64,000 bases of DNA, from assembly GCF_016123485.1 (NCBI RefSeq), contig NZ_JADCKQ010000002.1, positions 62,001-126,000 on the forward strand. Direction: 5' to 3'. The translations under genes and the position numbers were made by a program. The notes beneath the pieces are model-generated. The model ran no database searches, was not told where the DNA came from, and saw nothing but the letters and a program-made list of their open reading frames with translations. This DNA is from Halocynthiibacter styelae. Lineage in GTDB: Bacteria > Pseudomonadota > Alphaproteobacteria > Rhodobacterales > Rhodobacteraceae. This document shows positions 1-8,818 of this stretch, in pieces (position 1 is the stretch's first letter; the number at the start of each line of letters is the position of its first letter).

Positions 1-1
1 C

Positions 2-85
2 CAACTACCTGCCACCAAGATGCATCTTGCACGCATTGAAAGCGGCGCAGATCCGGTAATGGATCTGGCTCCGGGCGCATTCTGA
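2..85 (+). CDS. acyl-CoA dehydrogenase, C-terminal end only (partial)
   Basis: Only the last 27 codons are present; the gene enters from the left edge. The visible tail has the pattern HLARIESGADPVMDL followed by a short Pro/Ala end and a TGA stop. This resembles the extreme C-terminus of the long acyl-CoA dehydrogenases of Rhodobacterales (the group with an extra C-terminal domain, including DmdC-like enzymes). The neighbours downstream are a thiolase and a hydratase/dehydrogenase, which fits the first step of fatty acid beta-oxidation. The family call rests on a very short peptide plus context, so it is tentative. Confidence 0.5.
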   Translation, partial: QLPATKMHLARIESGADPVMDLAPGAF

Positions 86-150
86 GGAAACCGATGATAC
101 AAAAAACGCAAATATTCCCGCGCGATATGAGTGCAGTATGCCTCCGGCGA

Positions 151-173
151 GAGTATTTGTCGCAAGATGAAAC
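151..173 (+). repeat. dispersed intergenic motif, copy 1
   Basis: The motif is GAGTATTT, three variable bases, then GCAAGATGAAA. It matches copy 2 at 323-344 (opposite strand) and copy 3 at 53205-53226 over the same two blocks. I recall similar strings between genes of many Rhodobacterales genomes, but I know of no established function. Confidence 0.5.
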
Positions 174-322
174 ACCATCACCCCACCACCGGACGCAGAC
201 GCCTGAAATGACTTCAGACCGGGCCCGACAATGGGGCTTCACCTTGCACGGCCATCGGCTCTCCAGCCTATACCGTGCGTTCAATCTAGCGCGATTCTGG
301 TTAACGAAACGTGACGCGCCCC

Positions 323-344
323 TTTCATCTTGCTCAAAATACTC
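323..344 (-). repeat. dispersed intergenic motif, copy 2 (inverted)
   Basis: Read on the minus strand this is GAGTATTT, three variable bases, then GCAAGATGAAA, the same as copy 1 about 170 bases away but in opposite orientation. Together the two copies could form a long-range stem in an RNA or mark the ends of a small mobile or recombined segment; neither can be decided from the sequence. Confidence 0.5.
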
Positions 345-385
345 AAATCCCGAACTCACCACATATGCCAACGGGGAGGTTGCGC

Positions 386-1021
386 ATGACCATTAAACTC
401 TATTGCTTCGGCGAAAGCGGTAACGCCTATAAGGCGGCACTGCCGCTTGAGCTTTCAGGCCTTGCCTGGGAGGCTGCTTACGTAGATTTCTTCAACGGTG
501 CTTCGCGCACAGAAGAATTCCTGGAAATCAACGTCATGGGCGAAGTGCCCGCCTTGGTCGACGGAGATCTGACGCTGACACAATCCGGCGCGATCCAGGC
601 TTATATTTCAGAGAAGTCCGGCAAATTTGCAGGCGAAACGCCCGAAGAAGAGCGCGAGGTACTGCGCTGGGTGCTTTGGGACAATCATAAACTATCGTCG
701 CAAGCTGGCATGACCCGGTTCCTCATGAATTTCCTGCCCGAAAACAAACGCCCGCAAGAGGTCATCGCCTTCAGCCAAGGCCGCCTGAGAAACGCATATA
801 AGACCCTGAACGCCGCTCTGGAAGGTCGCGACTGGCTTGTCGGCAACAGCCCGACCAATGCAGATTTCTCCTGCTGCGGCTATCTCTTTTACCCGGAACC
901 CTTCGGTTTCGACCGCACAGCCTGGCCCCATATTGATGCCTGGCTTTCGCGTATCGAGGCCCTGCCCGGCTACAAACATCCCTATGATCTCATGCCCGGC
1001 TCTCCCGCCGATCGCGCATAA
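386..1021 (+). CDS. glutathione S-transferase family protein
   Basis: This 211-residue cytosolic protein has the two-domain GST layout. The thioredoxin-like N-terminal domain (about 1-80) starts TIKLYCFGESGNAYK, with a candidate catalytic Ser11, the cis-proline motif VP at 54-55 and the glutathione-binding QS at 66-67. A helical C-terminal domain (about 90-200) follows, with the usual NADF segment. I chose the ATG at 386 because GGGGAGG lies just upstream and because the protein then begins directly at the first beta strand; the longer frame from 311 adds an unrelated leader. It stands 15 bases before the thiolase gene. Its place in a beta-oxidation operon suggests handling of reactive acyl or carbonyl intermediates, which is inference. 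Confidence 0.88.
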   Translation: MTIKLYCFGESGNAYKAALPLELSGLAWEAAYVDFFNGASRTEEFLEINVMGEVPALVDGDLTLTQSGAIQAYISEKSGKFAGETPEEEREVLRWVLWDNHKLSSQAGMTRFLMNFLPENKRPQEVIAFSQGRLRNAYKTLNAALEGRDWLVGNSPTNADFSCCGYLFYPEPFGFDRTAWPHIDAWLSRIEALPGYKHPYDLMPGSPADRA

Positions 1022-1036
1022 AGAAAGGACAACCCA

Positions 1037-2248
1037 ATGACCGAAGCCTACATTTATGACGCGCTACGCTCTCCGCGTGGCAAAGGACGCAAGGATGGCG
1101 CACTGCAGGAAGTCACCGCTGTCAGCCTGTCGGCACAAATGCTCAACGCCGTGAAAGACCGCAATGGCCTGGAAGGGCATGCCGTGGAAGACGTGATCTG
1201 GGGCAATGTCACCCAGGTTAAAGAACAGGGCGGCTGTCTCGCGCGTTCCGCTGTGCTGGCGTCAAACCTTGATCAATCCATCCCCGGCCTTGCCATCAAT
1301 CGGTTCTGTGCCTCAGGCATGGAAGCCGTGAACCTGGCTGCAAACCAGGTCAAAGGCGGCGCGGGCCAGGCCTATATCGCAGGTGGCGTGGAAATGATGG
1401 GCCGCGTTCCCATGGGGTCGGACGGCGCAGCGATTGCTGTTGACCCGACCCTCGCCATGGGCACGTATTTCGTGCCGCAAGGCATTTCCGCCGACCTTAT
1501 CGCAACCGAATACGGCTTCTCCCGCGAAGATGCGGATGCGCTCGCGGTGGAAAGTCAGCGTCGCGCCAAAGCCGCATGGGACGACAACCGTTTCGCCAAT
1601 TCAATCGTTGCTGTACGCGACCAGAATGGCCTTCTGATCCTGGATCACGACGAATTCATGCGCCCAGCGACTGACATGCAAAGCCTTGGCGCGCTGAAGG
1701 CATCGTTTAAGGATATGGGCGAGACCATGCCAGGTTTCGACAATATCGCAAAACTGAAATACCCGCATCTTGAGGCGATCAACCACATCCACCACGCGGG
1801 CAACTCATCCGGCATCGTTGATGGCTCCGCCGCCGTTCTGATCGGCAACAAGGAATTCGGCGAAGCCCACGGGTTGAAACCCCGCGCACGCATCCGTGCA
1901 ACCGCGAAAATCGGCACCGATCCGACCATCATGCTGACCGGCCCCGTGCCCGTCACTGAAAAGATCCTTGCGGATCATGGCATGGCGATTGGTGACATTG
2001 ATCTGTTTGAAGTGAACGAGGCCTTTGCATCCGTCGTTCTGCGCTTCCAGCAGGCCTTTGACGTGGATCCGGCAAAAGTGAACGTCAACGGTGGCTCCAT
2101 CGCCATGGGTCACCCGCTGGGCGCAACCGGGGCGATCATCATCGGCACGCTGCTCGATGAGTTAGAGCGCCGTGATCAGGAAGTTGGCCTTGCCACCCTC
2201 TGCATCGCATCCGGCATGGGCGCCGCAACCATCATTGAACGCGTATAA
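1037..2248 (+). CDS. fadA: acetyl-CoA C-acyltransferase (thiolase)
   Basis: This 403-residue thiolase cleaves 3-ketoacyl-CoA to acetyl-CoA and a shortened acyl-CoA, or runs in reverse. The catalytic set is complete: the acylated Cys91 in NRFCASGMEA, His359 in AMGHPLGATGA and Cys389 in TLCIASGMGAA, and NEAFA is also present. The length is normal for the family. A ribosome binding site (AAAGGA) precedes the ATG. The stop codon overlaps the ATG of the NADAR gene by one base (TAATG), implying coupled translation, and the alpha-type subunit follows. The enzyme family is certain; the exact chain-length preference, and hence the fadA symbol, is by context. Confidence 0.9.
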   Translation: MTEAYIYDALRSPRGKGRKDGALQEVTAVSLSAQMLNAVKDRNGLEGHAVEDVIWGNVTQVKEQGGCLARSAVLASNLDQSIPGLAINRFCASGMEAVNLAANQVKGGAGQAYIAGGVEMMGRVPMGSDGAAIAVDPTLAMGTYFVPQGISADLIATEYGFSREDADALAVESQRRAKAAWDDNRFANSIVAVRDQNGLLILDHDEFMRPATDMQSLGALKASFKDMGETMPGFDNIAKLKYPHLEAINHIHHAGNSSGIVDGSAAVLIGNKEFGEAHGLKPRARIRATAKIGTDPTIMLTGPVPVTEKILADHGMAIGDIDLFEVNEAFASVVLRFQQAFDVDPAKVNVNGGSIAMGHPLGATGAIIIGTLLDELERRDQEVGLATLCIASGMGAATIIERV

Positions 2249-2784
2249 TGTCAGATCACACCGACACATATCACTTCTTCTGGAGCGGCCCATTCAGCCA
2301 ATGGCAGGCGTGTCGCTTTGAGATGGACGGACTGGATTTCTCCTCTGCGGAACAAGCGATGATGTATTTCAAAGCCACATTGTTCAGCGATCAGGAGATT
2401 GCAGATCAAATCCTCGCGGAAGGTGAACCCGGTCGCCAGAAGGCACTGGGTCGGTGTGTCAAAGGTTTTCACGAGGAAACCTGGGCGGCTGAACGCTACG
2501 ATATTGTCAAACATGTGAACCTTGCAAAATTCGACCAGAACAAAGGCCTGCGTCGCAAGCTGTTCCAGACCATACCGAAAGAAATGGTCGAAGCCAGTCC
2601 GCTTGATACCATCTGGGGCATTGGGCTGGACACGGATCACGCTTTGCGCACGCCGGTGGCTGACTGGCCCGGGCAAAACCTGCTCGGACGCATTCTTAAC
2701 GAAACACGGGCCAAACTGGCCGAGACTTATCCGGACGAGGCAAAAGCCTGCGCCGGAGAAAATCAGGAGACTGAAAATGACTGA
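2248..2784 (+). CDS. NADAR family protein (YbiA-like)
   Basis: This 178-residue protein belongs to the NADAR/YbiA family. Members include N-glycosidases acting on early riboflavin intermediates and enzymes acting on ADP-ribosylated substrates, so the substrate here is open. Visible hallmarks are the N-terminal FFWSGPFSQW block, SAEQAMMYFKA near residue 35, the WGIGL block near 130 and the C-terminal GQNLLGRIL helix. The ATG overlaps the thiolase stop by one base, and its own stop overlaps the next gene's start by eight bases. It is therefore translated as part of the beta-oxidation operon with no room for its own promoter. I know of no established role for NADAR proteins in fatty acid breakdown. 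Confidence 0.85.
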   Translation: MSDHTDTYHFFWSGPFSQWQACRFEMDGLDFSSAEQAMMYFKATLFSDQEIADQILAEGEPGRQKALGRCVKGFHEETWAAERYDIVKHVNLAKFDQNKGLRRKLFQTIPKEMVEASPLDTIWGIGLDTDHALRTPVADWPGQNLLGRILNETRAKLAETYPDEAKACAGENQETEND

Positions 2785-4966
2785 TTTCACAATGGAAACC
2801 GACGCTCAGGGCGTTGCTGTCATCACCTGGGACACCCAGGGGAAATCTATGAATGTGATGAACCAGCAGGGTTTTGTTGATCTGCATAATCTGGTGGACG
2901 CGGGGCTGAAGGATGATGCTGTCAAAGGCATCGTTATCACCTCTGGTAAACCGGGTTCTTTCGCGGGCGGTATGGATCTGAACATCATCGCGAAGATGAA
3001 AGAAAGCGCGGGCGACAACCCGGCGCAAGGCCTGTTTGACGGCGTCATGGATATGCACCGTATGCTGCGCCATATTGAGCGCGGCGGCATGGACGACAAG
3101 AACAAAGGCGGTAAACCTATTGCAGCTGCCCTGCCAGGCACAGCGCTTGGCATTGGTCTTGAAATTCCGCTGGCCTGTCACCGGATTTTTGCGGCTGACA
3201 ACCCAAAGGCCAAGATCGGCCTGCCGGAAATCATGGTTGGCATTTTCCCGGGTGCTGGCGGCACCACACGGCTGGTGCGCAAGATGGGCGCAATGGCGGC
3301 GGCACCTTTGCTGCTGGAAGGCAAGTTGAACGATCCGAAAAAGGCCAAAATGGCTGGTGTGGTTGATGAAGTTGTGCCTGCGGATGAGCTTCTGGATGCG
3401 GCCAAGGCCTGGATCCTGTCAGAGCCAAAATTCGTCAAACCATGGGATGAGAAAGGCTATAAAATGCCCGGCGGCGCGCCATATCACCCCGCTGGCTTCA
3501 TGACCTTTGTGGGCGCAAATGCCATGATCAACGGCAAGACAAAGGGGGCCTTCCCAGCGGCAAAAGCCTTGCTCAGTGCGGTCTATGAAGGCGCGCAGGT
3601 CGACTTTGACACCGCCATTCGCATTGAGGCCCGCTGGTTCACCAAGGTTCTGATGAACCCATCAAGTTCTGCCATGATCCGCAGCCTGTTCATCAACAAA
3701 GAAGCCTTAGAAAAAGGCGCTGTGCGTCCGAAAGACGTGGCCGACCAGAAAGTCACCAAAGTTGGCGTTTTGGGCGCGGGCATGATGGGCGCAGGCATTG
3801 CGCTTGTGTCAGCACGAGCAGGAATTGAAGTGGTGTTGCTCGATCAAAATCAGGACGCGGCGGACAAAGGCAAAGCCTATTCCGAAGCCTACATGGACAA
3901 GGGCATCGCCCGCAAAAAGGCCACGCCTGAAACCAAGGAAGCCCTGCTGAACCTCATCACGGCCACGGATGATGTGAACGCGCTGAAAGGCTGTGATTTG
4001 ATCGTTGAGGCGGTGTTTGAAGACATGTCCGTCAAGGCAGAGATCACCAAACGGGTTGAAGCCGTGGTGGGCGAAGATTGCATCTTTGCCTCAAACACTT
4101 CCACCCTGCCGATCTCTGATCTGGCCAAGGCATCCAGCCGCCCGGAACAGTTCATCGGCATCCATTTCTTCTCACCCGTTGAGAAAATGATGCTGGTTGA
4201 GATCATCAAAGGGGCGCAAACCGGTGATCGTGCGGTGGCCAAGGCACTGGATTTCGCCCGTCAGATCAAAAAGACCCCGATCGTGGTCAATGACGCGCGG
4301 TTCTTCTACGCGAACCGCTGCATCATTCCCTATATCAACGAAGGCATCCGCATGGTTGCCGAAGGCGTTGCACCGGCGCTTGTCGACAATGCCGCGCAGA
4401 TGCTGGGTTTCCCTGTGGGGCCGCTGCAGCTGGTGGATGAAACCTCGATCGATCTGGGGGCCAAAATCGCCCGTGCGACACGTGCGGCCATGGGCGATGA
4501 TTACCCGGATGGCGCGGTGGACACCGTGATCTTCCGCATGGAAGAACTGGGGCGTCTCGGGCGCAAAGCCAAGGCAGGTTTCTATTCCTATGACGAGAAA
4601 GGCAAACGTCAGGGGTATTGGAAAGGTCTTGCGGATGAATATCCGGTCGATACATCCAAACGTGACCTGGATGATGCGCAAAACCGTCTGATGATGGCCC
4701 AGGCTCTGGAAGCGGTGCGTGCGCTGGAAGAAGGCGTTCTGATGGACATCCGCGAAGGCGATGTTGCGGCGATCCTTGGCTGGGGATTTGCCCCCTGGTC
4801 CGGTGGTCCGCTGTCCTGGATCGACATCATTGGTGCTGATAAGGCGGTGGAAATCTGTGACGCACTTGAGGCCAGCCATGGTGTGCGTTTCAAAGCCCCT
4901 GCCCTGCTGCGTGATCTCGCAGCAAAGGGCGAAGGGTTTTATGATCGTTTCGGCAAAGCGGCCTGA
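2777..4966 (+). CDS. fadJ: multifunctional enoyl-CoA hydratase / 3-hydroxyacyl-CoA dehydrogenase
   Basis: This 729-residue protein combines the second and third steps of beta-oxidation. An N-terminal crotonase domain (about 1-310) has the oxyanion loop SFAGGMDL and the PEIMVGIFPGAGGT block. Then comes an NAD-binding dehydrogenase domain with GAGMMGAG near residue 331 and the catalytic His near 462 in GIHFFSPVEKMML, and a C-terminal dimerisation domain ends it. The ATG at 2777 follows AGGAGA and begins MTDFTME; the frame is open upstream to 2522, but that part is a shadow of the NADAR gene. It overlaps the NADAR gene by eight bases and ends 23 bases before a strong terminator. FadB-type versus FadJ-type is not resolved; the symbol is approximate. 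Confidence 0.9.
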   Translation: MTDFTMETDAQGVAVITWDTQGKSMNVMNQQGFVDLHNLVDAGLKDDAVKGIVITSGKPGSFAGGMDLNIIAKMKESAGDNPAQGLFDGVMDMHRMLRHIERGGMDDKNKGGKPIAAALPGTALGIGLEIPLACHRIFAADNPKAKIGLPEIMVGIFPGAGGTTRLVRKMGAMAAAPLLLEGKLNDPKKAKMAGVVDEVVPADELLDAAKAWILSEPKFVKPWDEKGYKMPGGAPYHPAGFMTFVGANAMINGKTKGAFPAAKALLSAVYEGAQVDFDTAIRIEARWFTKVLMNPSSSAMIRSLFINKEALEKGAVRPKDVADQKVTKVGVLGAGMMGAGIALVSARAGIEVVLLDQNQDAADKGKAYSEAYMDKGIARKKATPETKEALLNLITATDDVNALKGCDLIVEAVFEDMSVKAEITKRVEAVVGEDCIFASNTSTLPISDLAKASSRPEQFIGIHFFSPVEKMMLVEIIKGAQTGDRAVAKALDFARQIKKTPIVVNDARFFYANRCIIPYINEGIRMVAEGVAPALVDNAAQMLGFPVGPLQLVDETSIDLGAKIARATRAAMGDDYPDGAVDTVIFRMEELGRLGRKAKAGFYSYDEKGKRQGYWKGLADEYPVDTSKRDLDDAQNRLMMAQALEAVRALEEGVLMDIREGDVAAILGWGFAPWSGGPLSWIDIIGADKAVEICDALEASHGVRFKAPALLRDLAAKGEGFYDRFGKAA

Positions 4967-4989
4967 TCTGAACTCACTTTGACAATCGG

Positions 4990-5015
4990 GGCCGGGGATA
5001 TTTCCCCGGCCTTTT
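4990..5015 (+). terminator. Rho-independent terminator of the beta-oxidation operon
   Basis: A perfect 8-bp GC stem (GGCCGGGG / CCCCGGCC) with a 6-base loop is followed by TTTT. It lies 24 bases after the hydratase/dehydrogenase stop and just before the end of the convergent Hint gene. Confidence 0.88.
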
Positions 5016-5026
5016 CCGTTCTCAGA

Positions 5027-5659
5027 TCACGCAGCGAAGCGGGCCTCTGCAATTGGCGACAGAAAGCCAAGTTCACTATCCATCAGCTGCAGCAGGGAAC
5101 GGGCGCGTTTCAGATCAAGGCGGGTGAAATAATCACTGTCCATGCCGGATCCGCAATAGATCTGCACACCGGTATTGGCGAAAACAATTTCCTCGTCTTC
5201 AAACTGCAGATTGATCACTTCCACACGCTCTTCCGGAAAACGACGCGAAATCCCACGGTATCCTTCCAGCGCTGTGGCCGGGACCAGAACTGCTGGTTCG
5301 CCCAACAATTTTTCGGCCTCTGCACTTTCAATCCCAACATATTGATCGACCGGCAACATCAACGCAGCACAGTTTTCTAGCGCCCCACCTGGCACATGCA
5401 AAAACCCTACTGACGGATTTCCCAGCGACACGGGTTCCGCAAAGTCATGGCGTGTGGCAACAATGCGGGCCATGCCGCCATCTACCGTCGCGACCCTGTC
5501 CCCGACATTCAGCTGTTCCACCGGATACCAGCCGTGTTGGGTCTCAAGCAATGTGCCCGCGACCATGCCCGTTCTGGTAAATGCGCCGGGCGAATTTACT
5601 TCTTCCGACAGAATGACACGTTCATATTCTGCGAATGCGGTCTTGTTACGTGTAAACAT
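5027..5659 (-). CDS. Hint (hedgehog/intein-like) domain protein
   Basis: This 210-residue protein has a Hint domain starting near residue 32, with the block AGTLLETQHGWYPVEQLNVGD. Hint modules in inteins and hedgehog proteins cleave themselves from a nucleophile (Cys, Ser or Thr) at the start of this block; here that position is a glycine (TGMVAGT). Autoprocessing is therefore doubtful. In Rhodobacterales such short Hint proteins are common and often sit at the ends of secreted proteins, but their role is unknown to me. I chose the ATG at 5659, with AAGGGA upstream and a conserved-looking MFTRNKTAF start, over the longer frame to 5830. It is convergent with the beta-oxidation operon. Confidence 0.75.
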   Translation of the reverse strand: MFTRNKTAFAEYERVILSEEVNSPGAFTRTGMVAGTLLETQHGWYPVEQLNVGDRVATVDGGMARIVATRHDFAEPVSLGNPSVGFLHVPGGALENCAALMLPVDQYVGIESAEAEKLLGEPAVLVPATALEGYRGISRRFPEERVEVINLQFEDEEIVFANTGVQIYCGSGMDSDYFTRLDLKRARSLLQLMDSELGFLSPIAEARFAA

Positions 5660-5943
5660 GATGATTTTCCCTTGCTGTCTGTCCCAATTCTCTTCGCGGC
5701 AGAAATGCGGCGATGAGGAATTCTGGACAGTCATTCGCGGCAAAATCACGTCTGAATTTTGGTAAAAAAGCGTCAGTGATGCGCGATCAGGGACAATCCG
5801 CGCAGTTGCCCTGTCACTGTTCAGGGCCATTAATAAATGTTAACAAACCCGAAACCACAAGGTAACTAAGTTAATGATATTTAACTTTAATTTCGACAGG
5901 TGTTTAAAACATTAACAACCCGGAAACCGCGATTCGTTTCAGA

Positions 5944-6921
5944 TTAACCCGCCTGGCCCCCTTTGGATCGCAATGCGATCACGACACCTCCCAGGGTAAT
6001 CAACACAAGCCCGATCAAAACACCAGCAGTCGGTACCTCGCTAAAGATCAGCCAGGTGAAAAGGGCTGAAAAAATTAGCGCGGTGTATTCGAAAACAGCA
6101 ACGTAAGATGCTTCCCCCTGCTGATAGCCAATCGTCAGAAACACGATGCCCAGAGCCGATCCAACCGCCTGCACCAACGTCCAGCTCCAGAATGTCACTG
6201 AAGGCGCGCGCCAACCACCTGCCAGATAGGGATCCAGCGCCAGGATATCCGGAAAAACGGTCAGCACGCCGGTCACCACCCCGCCCATCACCGTCAGTGT
6301 TCCGAAATAGCCATACAATAGCGCCATGGTACTTTCTTTCGCGCACCACTGCCGCGTTGCAACAACCGCTGTCCCGTAAAACAAGCCCCCCAATGCTGGT
6401 ACATACCGCACCCAACCTGCCCCTTCGTCAGTTGACGTGGAAAAACTCTGCCAGGCTGCGACGGGATTGCTCAGGAACTGTTCGCTGCCGGGCGTCAAGG
6501 CAAACGTCACCCCAAGGAACCCCAGAGCAACAGCACTGATACGCCAGATGCCTACTTTCTGGCCCAGAAACAGCGCTGAAATCAGCAGCACGAAAATCGG
6601 AGAGGTAAACAGACCTGCGGCAGCGGTGGCGACACTGACAAAACCCAGGGCACCAAAATAGACAACAAGCCCCAACGACATGGTGGTTGAGCGAAACAAA
6701 ACCGCCCAGGCGTTTTGTGGGCGACAAGACAGGCCACGCAGCCAAGCATACAGAAACAACAGTGCCAGCATGATCATTCCCCGGATAAACAGGAACTGCC
6801 AGACACTGGATTCAGTTTTCAGGATGGCAATAAACTGATCCACCAGTGCGACCGAAGCCATACCAAGAGTGATACATCCCGCAGCAAGAAGAGGGCGCGA
6901 GGCCGGGGCAGTCGTTGTCAT
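5944..6921 (-). CDS. DMT-superfamily (EamA) inner-membrane transporter
   Basis: The 325-residue protein is almost entirely hydrophobic and reads as ten transmembrane helices in two EamA repeats of about 140 residues, the drug/metabolite transporter layout. The second repeat ends with the typical GEASYVAVFEYTALIFSALF and EVPTAGVLIGLVLITLGGV blocks, which resemble the purine/metabolite exporters of this superfamily. The ATG at 6921 is preceded by AGGTGA at good spacing; the longer frame to 7005 adds a polar leader without a start signal. Substrate is unknown. It is divergent from the acyl-CoA synthetase gene, with about 150 bases between them. Confidence 0.85.
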   Translation of the reverse strand: MTTTAPASRPLLAAGCITLGMASVALVDQFIAILKTESSVWQFLFIRGMIMLALLFLYAWLRGLSCRPQNAWAVLFRSTTMSLGLVVYFGALGFVSVATAAAGLFTSPIFVLLISALFLGQKVGIWRISAVALGFLGVTFALTPGSEQFLSNPVAAWQSFSTSTDEGAGWVRYVPALGGLFYGTAVVATRQWCAKESTMALLYGYFGTLTVMGGVVTGVLTVFPDILALDPYLAGGWRAPSVTFWSWTLVQAVGSALGIVFLTIGYQQGEASYVAVFEYTALIFSALFTWLIFSEVPTAGVLIGLVLITLGGVVIALRSKGGQAG

Positions 6922-7078
6922 TTGTTCACCTGTCGGAATGGGGCTGTCTGGAATAATGCTTAACCAGTCGTAAACAGGCTTCCCAAATCTGCACGTCCTC
7001 GTCAATACTTCCAGTTAACACAATATCCAGGGCCAGCCGGGAGGGCAGCCAGGGAGAATGAGTAATCCGGGGGACATC

Positions 7079-8710
7079 ATGGGTTGGATGAACGACGAAA
7101 CAGGGCTGGAAAAGAATGCCGCGAATTTTGTGCCACTGACACCGCTGTCACATCTTCAACGCGCAAAAATGATCTTTCCCCATCGCGAAGCGGTGGTCTA
7201 TGGCGACACCCGCCTGACCTACGGCGAATATCATGCACGTTGTTCGCAACTTGCCTCTGCCCTTGTCAAAGCCGGCATTCAGTCCGGCGACGTGGTCGCT
7301 TCCTTGCTGCCCAATGTCCCTGCCCAGGCCGAAGCGCATTTTGGCGTGCCCGCTTGTGGCGCTGTTCTGAACACCATCAACACACGGCTTGAAACCGATA
7401 CGGTATCCTACATCCTTGATCATGGTGAGGCGAAAGCCGTTCTTGTGGACAGCGCTCTGCTGACCCTCACGAAAACCGCTGTCGCTGAGATGTCTGGTCC
7501 AAAGCCACTGATCATCGAAGTTGCAGACAACCAGGCCGGAATTGCTGCCAGTGGCGATCATCTGGAATATGAGGATTTCATCGCAGGGGGCGACGCAGAT
7601 TTCCGCTGGATCATGCCGCAGGACGAATGGGAAAGCATTTCCCTGAATTACACCTCCGGCACCACGGGCCGCCCCAAAGGCGTCGTTTGCCATCATCGCG
7701 GGGCATATCTGAAAACCATGGGCACACCGATTTCCTGGGGCATGACCATGTACCCGCGCTATCTGACGATTGTGCCCCTGTTCCACTGCAACGGCTGGAA
7801 CCACACCTGGATGATGCCCGCATTGGGGGGCACGCTGATCTGTTGTCGCGACATTTCGGCGGCAAATATCTTTAACGCGATTGCGGACGAAGGCGTCACC
7901 CATTTCGGCGGCGCACCGATTGTGCTGAACATGATGATCCACGCTCCCGAAGGTGATCATCGCGACTTCGATCATGTCGTCGAAGTCTTCACCGCCGGTG
8001 CCCCGCCCCCCGCTGCGGTGCTTGAAGCGATTGAACCCATGGGCTTCAACGTCACTCAGGTTTACGGGCTGACGGAAACCTATGGTCACGTCACCGAATG
8101 TCTGTGGGACGAAACACGCTGGTCTGATCTGGAAGGAACGGACCGCGCCGACATCAAAGCCCGCACAGGCATCCTGATGCCGCATATGGAAGACATCACC
8201 GTGCTGGATCCAGACACCATGGAACAAGTGCCATGGGACGGCGAAACCGCTGGTGAAATCATGATCCGCGGCAATTCCGTGATGAAAGGCTATCTGAAAA
8301 ACCCCGAAGCATCGGAAAAAGCCTTCGCAGGGGGATATTTCCATTCCGAAGATGTGGCTTATCAGCATGATGACGGCTACATCCGCATCACGGACCGCGC
8401 GAAAGACATCATCATTTCCGGCGGCGAGAATATTTCCTCCGTGGAAATCGAAGGCGCACTGATGCACCACCCTGCTGTGCTGCTATGCGCTGTGGTCGCA
8501 AAACCCGATGAAACCTGGGGCGAAGTCCCCTGCGCATTCATCGAGCTGAAAGAGGGCGCATCTGTGACGGCAGAGGAACTGCGCAGCTTCGCCCGTGACC
8601 GCCTGGCCGGTTTCAAATGCCCGAAAGCGTTTGAATTCGGAGAACTGCCAAAGACATCCACCGGCAAGATCCAGAAGTTTGAACTGCGCAAACGGTTTAA
8701 GGGGGTTTGA
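7079..8710 (+). CDS. AMP-forming acyl-CoA synthetase
   Basis: This 543-residue member of the ANL family activates a carboxylic acid to acyl-adenylate and then acyl-CoA. The ATP loop TSGTTGRPKG lies near residue 191, YGLTET near 328, the hinge region ITDRAKD near 437, and the catalytic lysine in STGKIQKF near 528. The start is uncertain: ATG 7079 has GGGGGA six bases upstream and gives MGWMNDE, whereas ATG 7058 has AGGGAGA directly abutting. The sequence resembles the medium/short-chain and methylmercaptopropionate-like ligases of Roseobacters rather than long-chain FadD, but the substrate cannot be named. A hairpin follows the stop. Confidence 0.85.
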   Translation: MGWMNDETGLEKNAANFVPLTPLSHLQRAKMIFPHREAVVYGDTRLTYGEYHARCSQLASALVKAGIQSGDVVASLLPNVPAQAEAHFGVPACGAVLNTINTRLETDTVSYILDHGEAKAVLVDSALLTLTKTAVAEMSGPKPLIIEVADNQAGIAASGDHLEYEDFIAGGDADFRWIMPQDEWESISLNYTSGTTGRPKGVVCHHRGAYLKTMGTPISWGMTMYPRYLTIVPLFHCNGWNHTWMMPALGGTLICCRDISAANIFNAIADEGVTHFGGAPIVLNMMIHAPEGDHRDFDHVVEVFTAGAPPPAAVLEAIEPMGFNVTQVYGLTETYGHVTECLWDETRWSDLEGTDRADIKARTGILMPHMEDITVLDPDTMEQVPWDGETAGEIMIRGNSVMKGYLKNPEASEKAFAGGYFHSEDVAYQHDDGYIRITDRAKDIIISGGENISSVEIEGALMHHPAVLLCAVVAKPDETWGEVPCAFIELKEGASVTAEELRSFARDRLAGFKCPKAFEFGELPKTSTGKIQKFELRKRFKGV

Positions 8711-8724
8711 CTTCGAAAGTAGAC

Positions 8725-8767
8725 AATTGAAGCTGATGATTGCTTATTAAGAACATCAGCTTCAATT
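8725..8767 (+). terminator. long AT-rich perfect hairpin, probable terminator
   Basis: A perfect 14-bp inverted repeat (AATTGAAGCTGATG and its complement) with a 15-base loop lies 15 bases after the acyl-CoA synthetase stop. It has only a weak T-rich tail, so it could also be an operator or a transcript-end stabiliser. Confidence 0.5.
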
Positions 8768-8818
8768 TATCTTGGACAACCACAGTCCATACCAAGATTT
8801 TAAATAAAAGGATATTTT

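Larger units (their letters stand above)
86..385. other. 300-base gene-free spacer carrying an inverted pair of a dispersed motif
   Basis: I see no convincing gene here; the open frame that crosses it has no ribosome binding site and an atypical composition. The spacer holds two copies of a motif in opposite orientation, at 151-173 and 323-344, described separately. A Shine-Dalgarno (GGGGAGG, about 373-379) for the next gene lies at its right end. Confidence 0.5.

Noticed and set aside
94-396. 100-codon frame before the GST gene
   Set aside because: No ribosome binding site, atypical composition, and it contains the dispersed motif.
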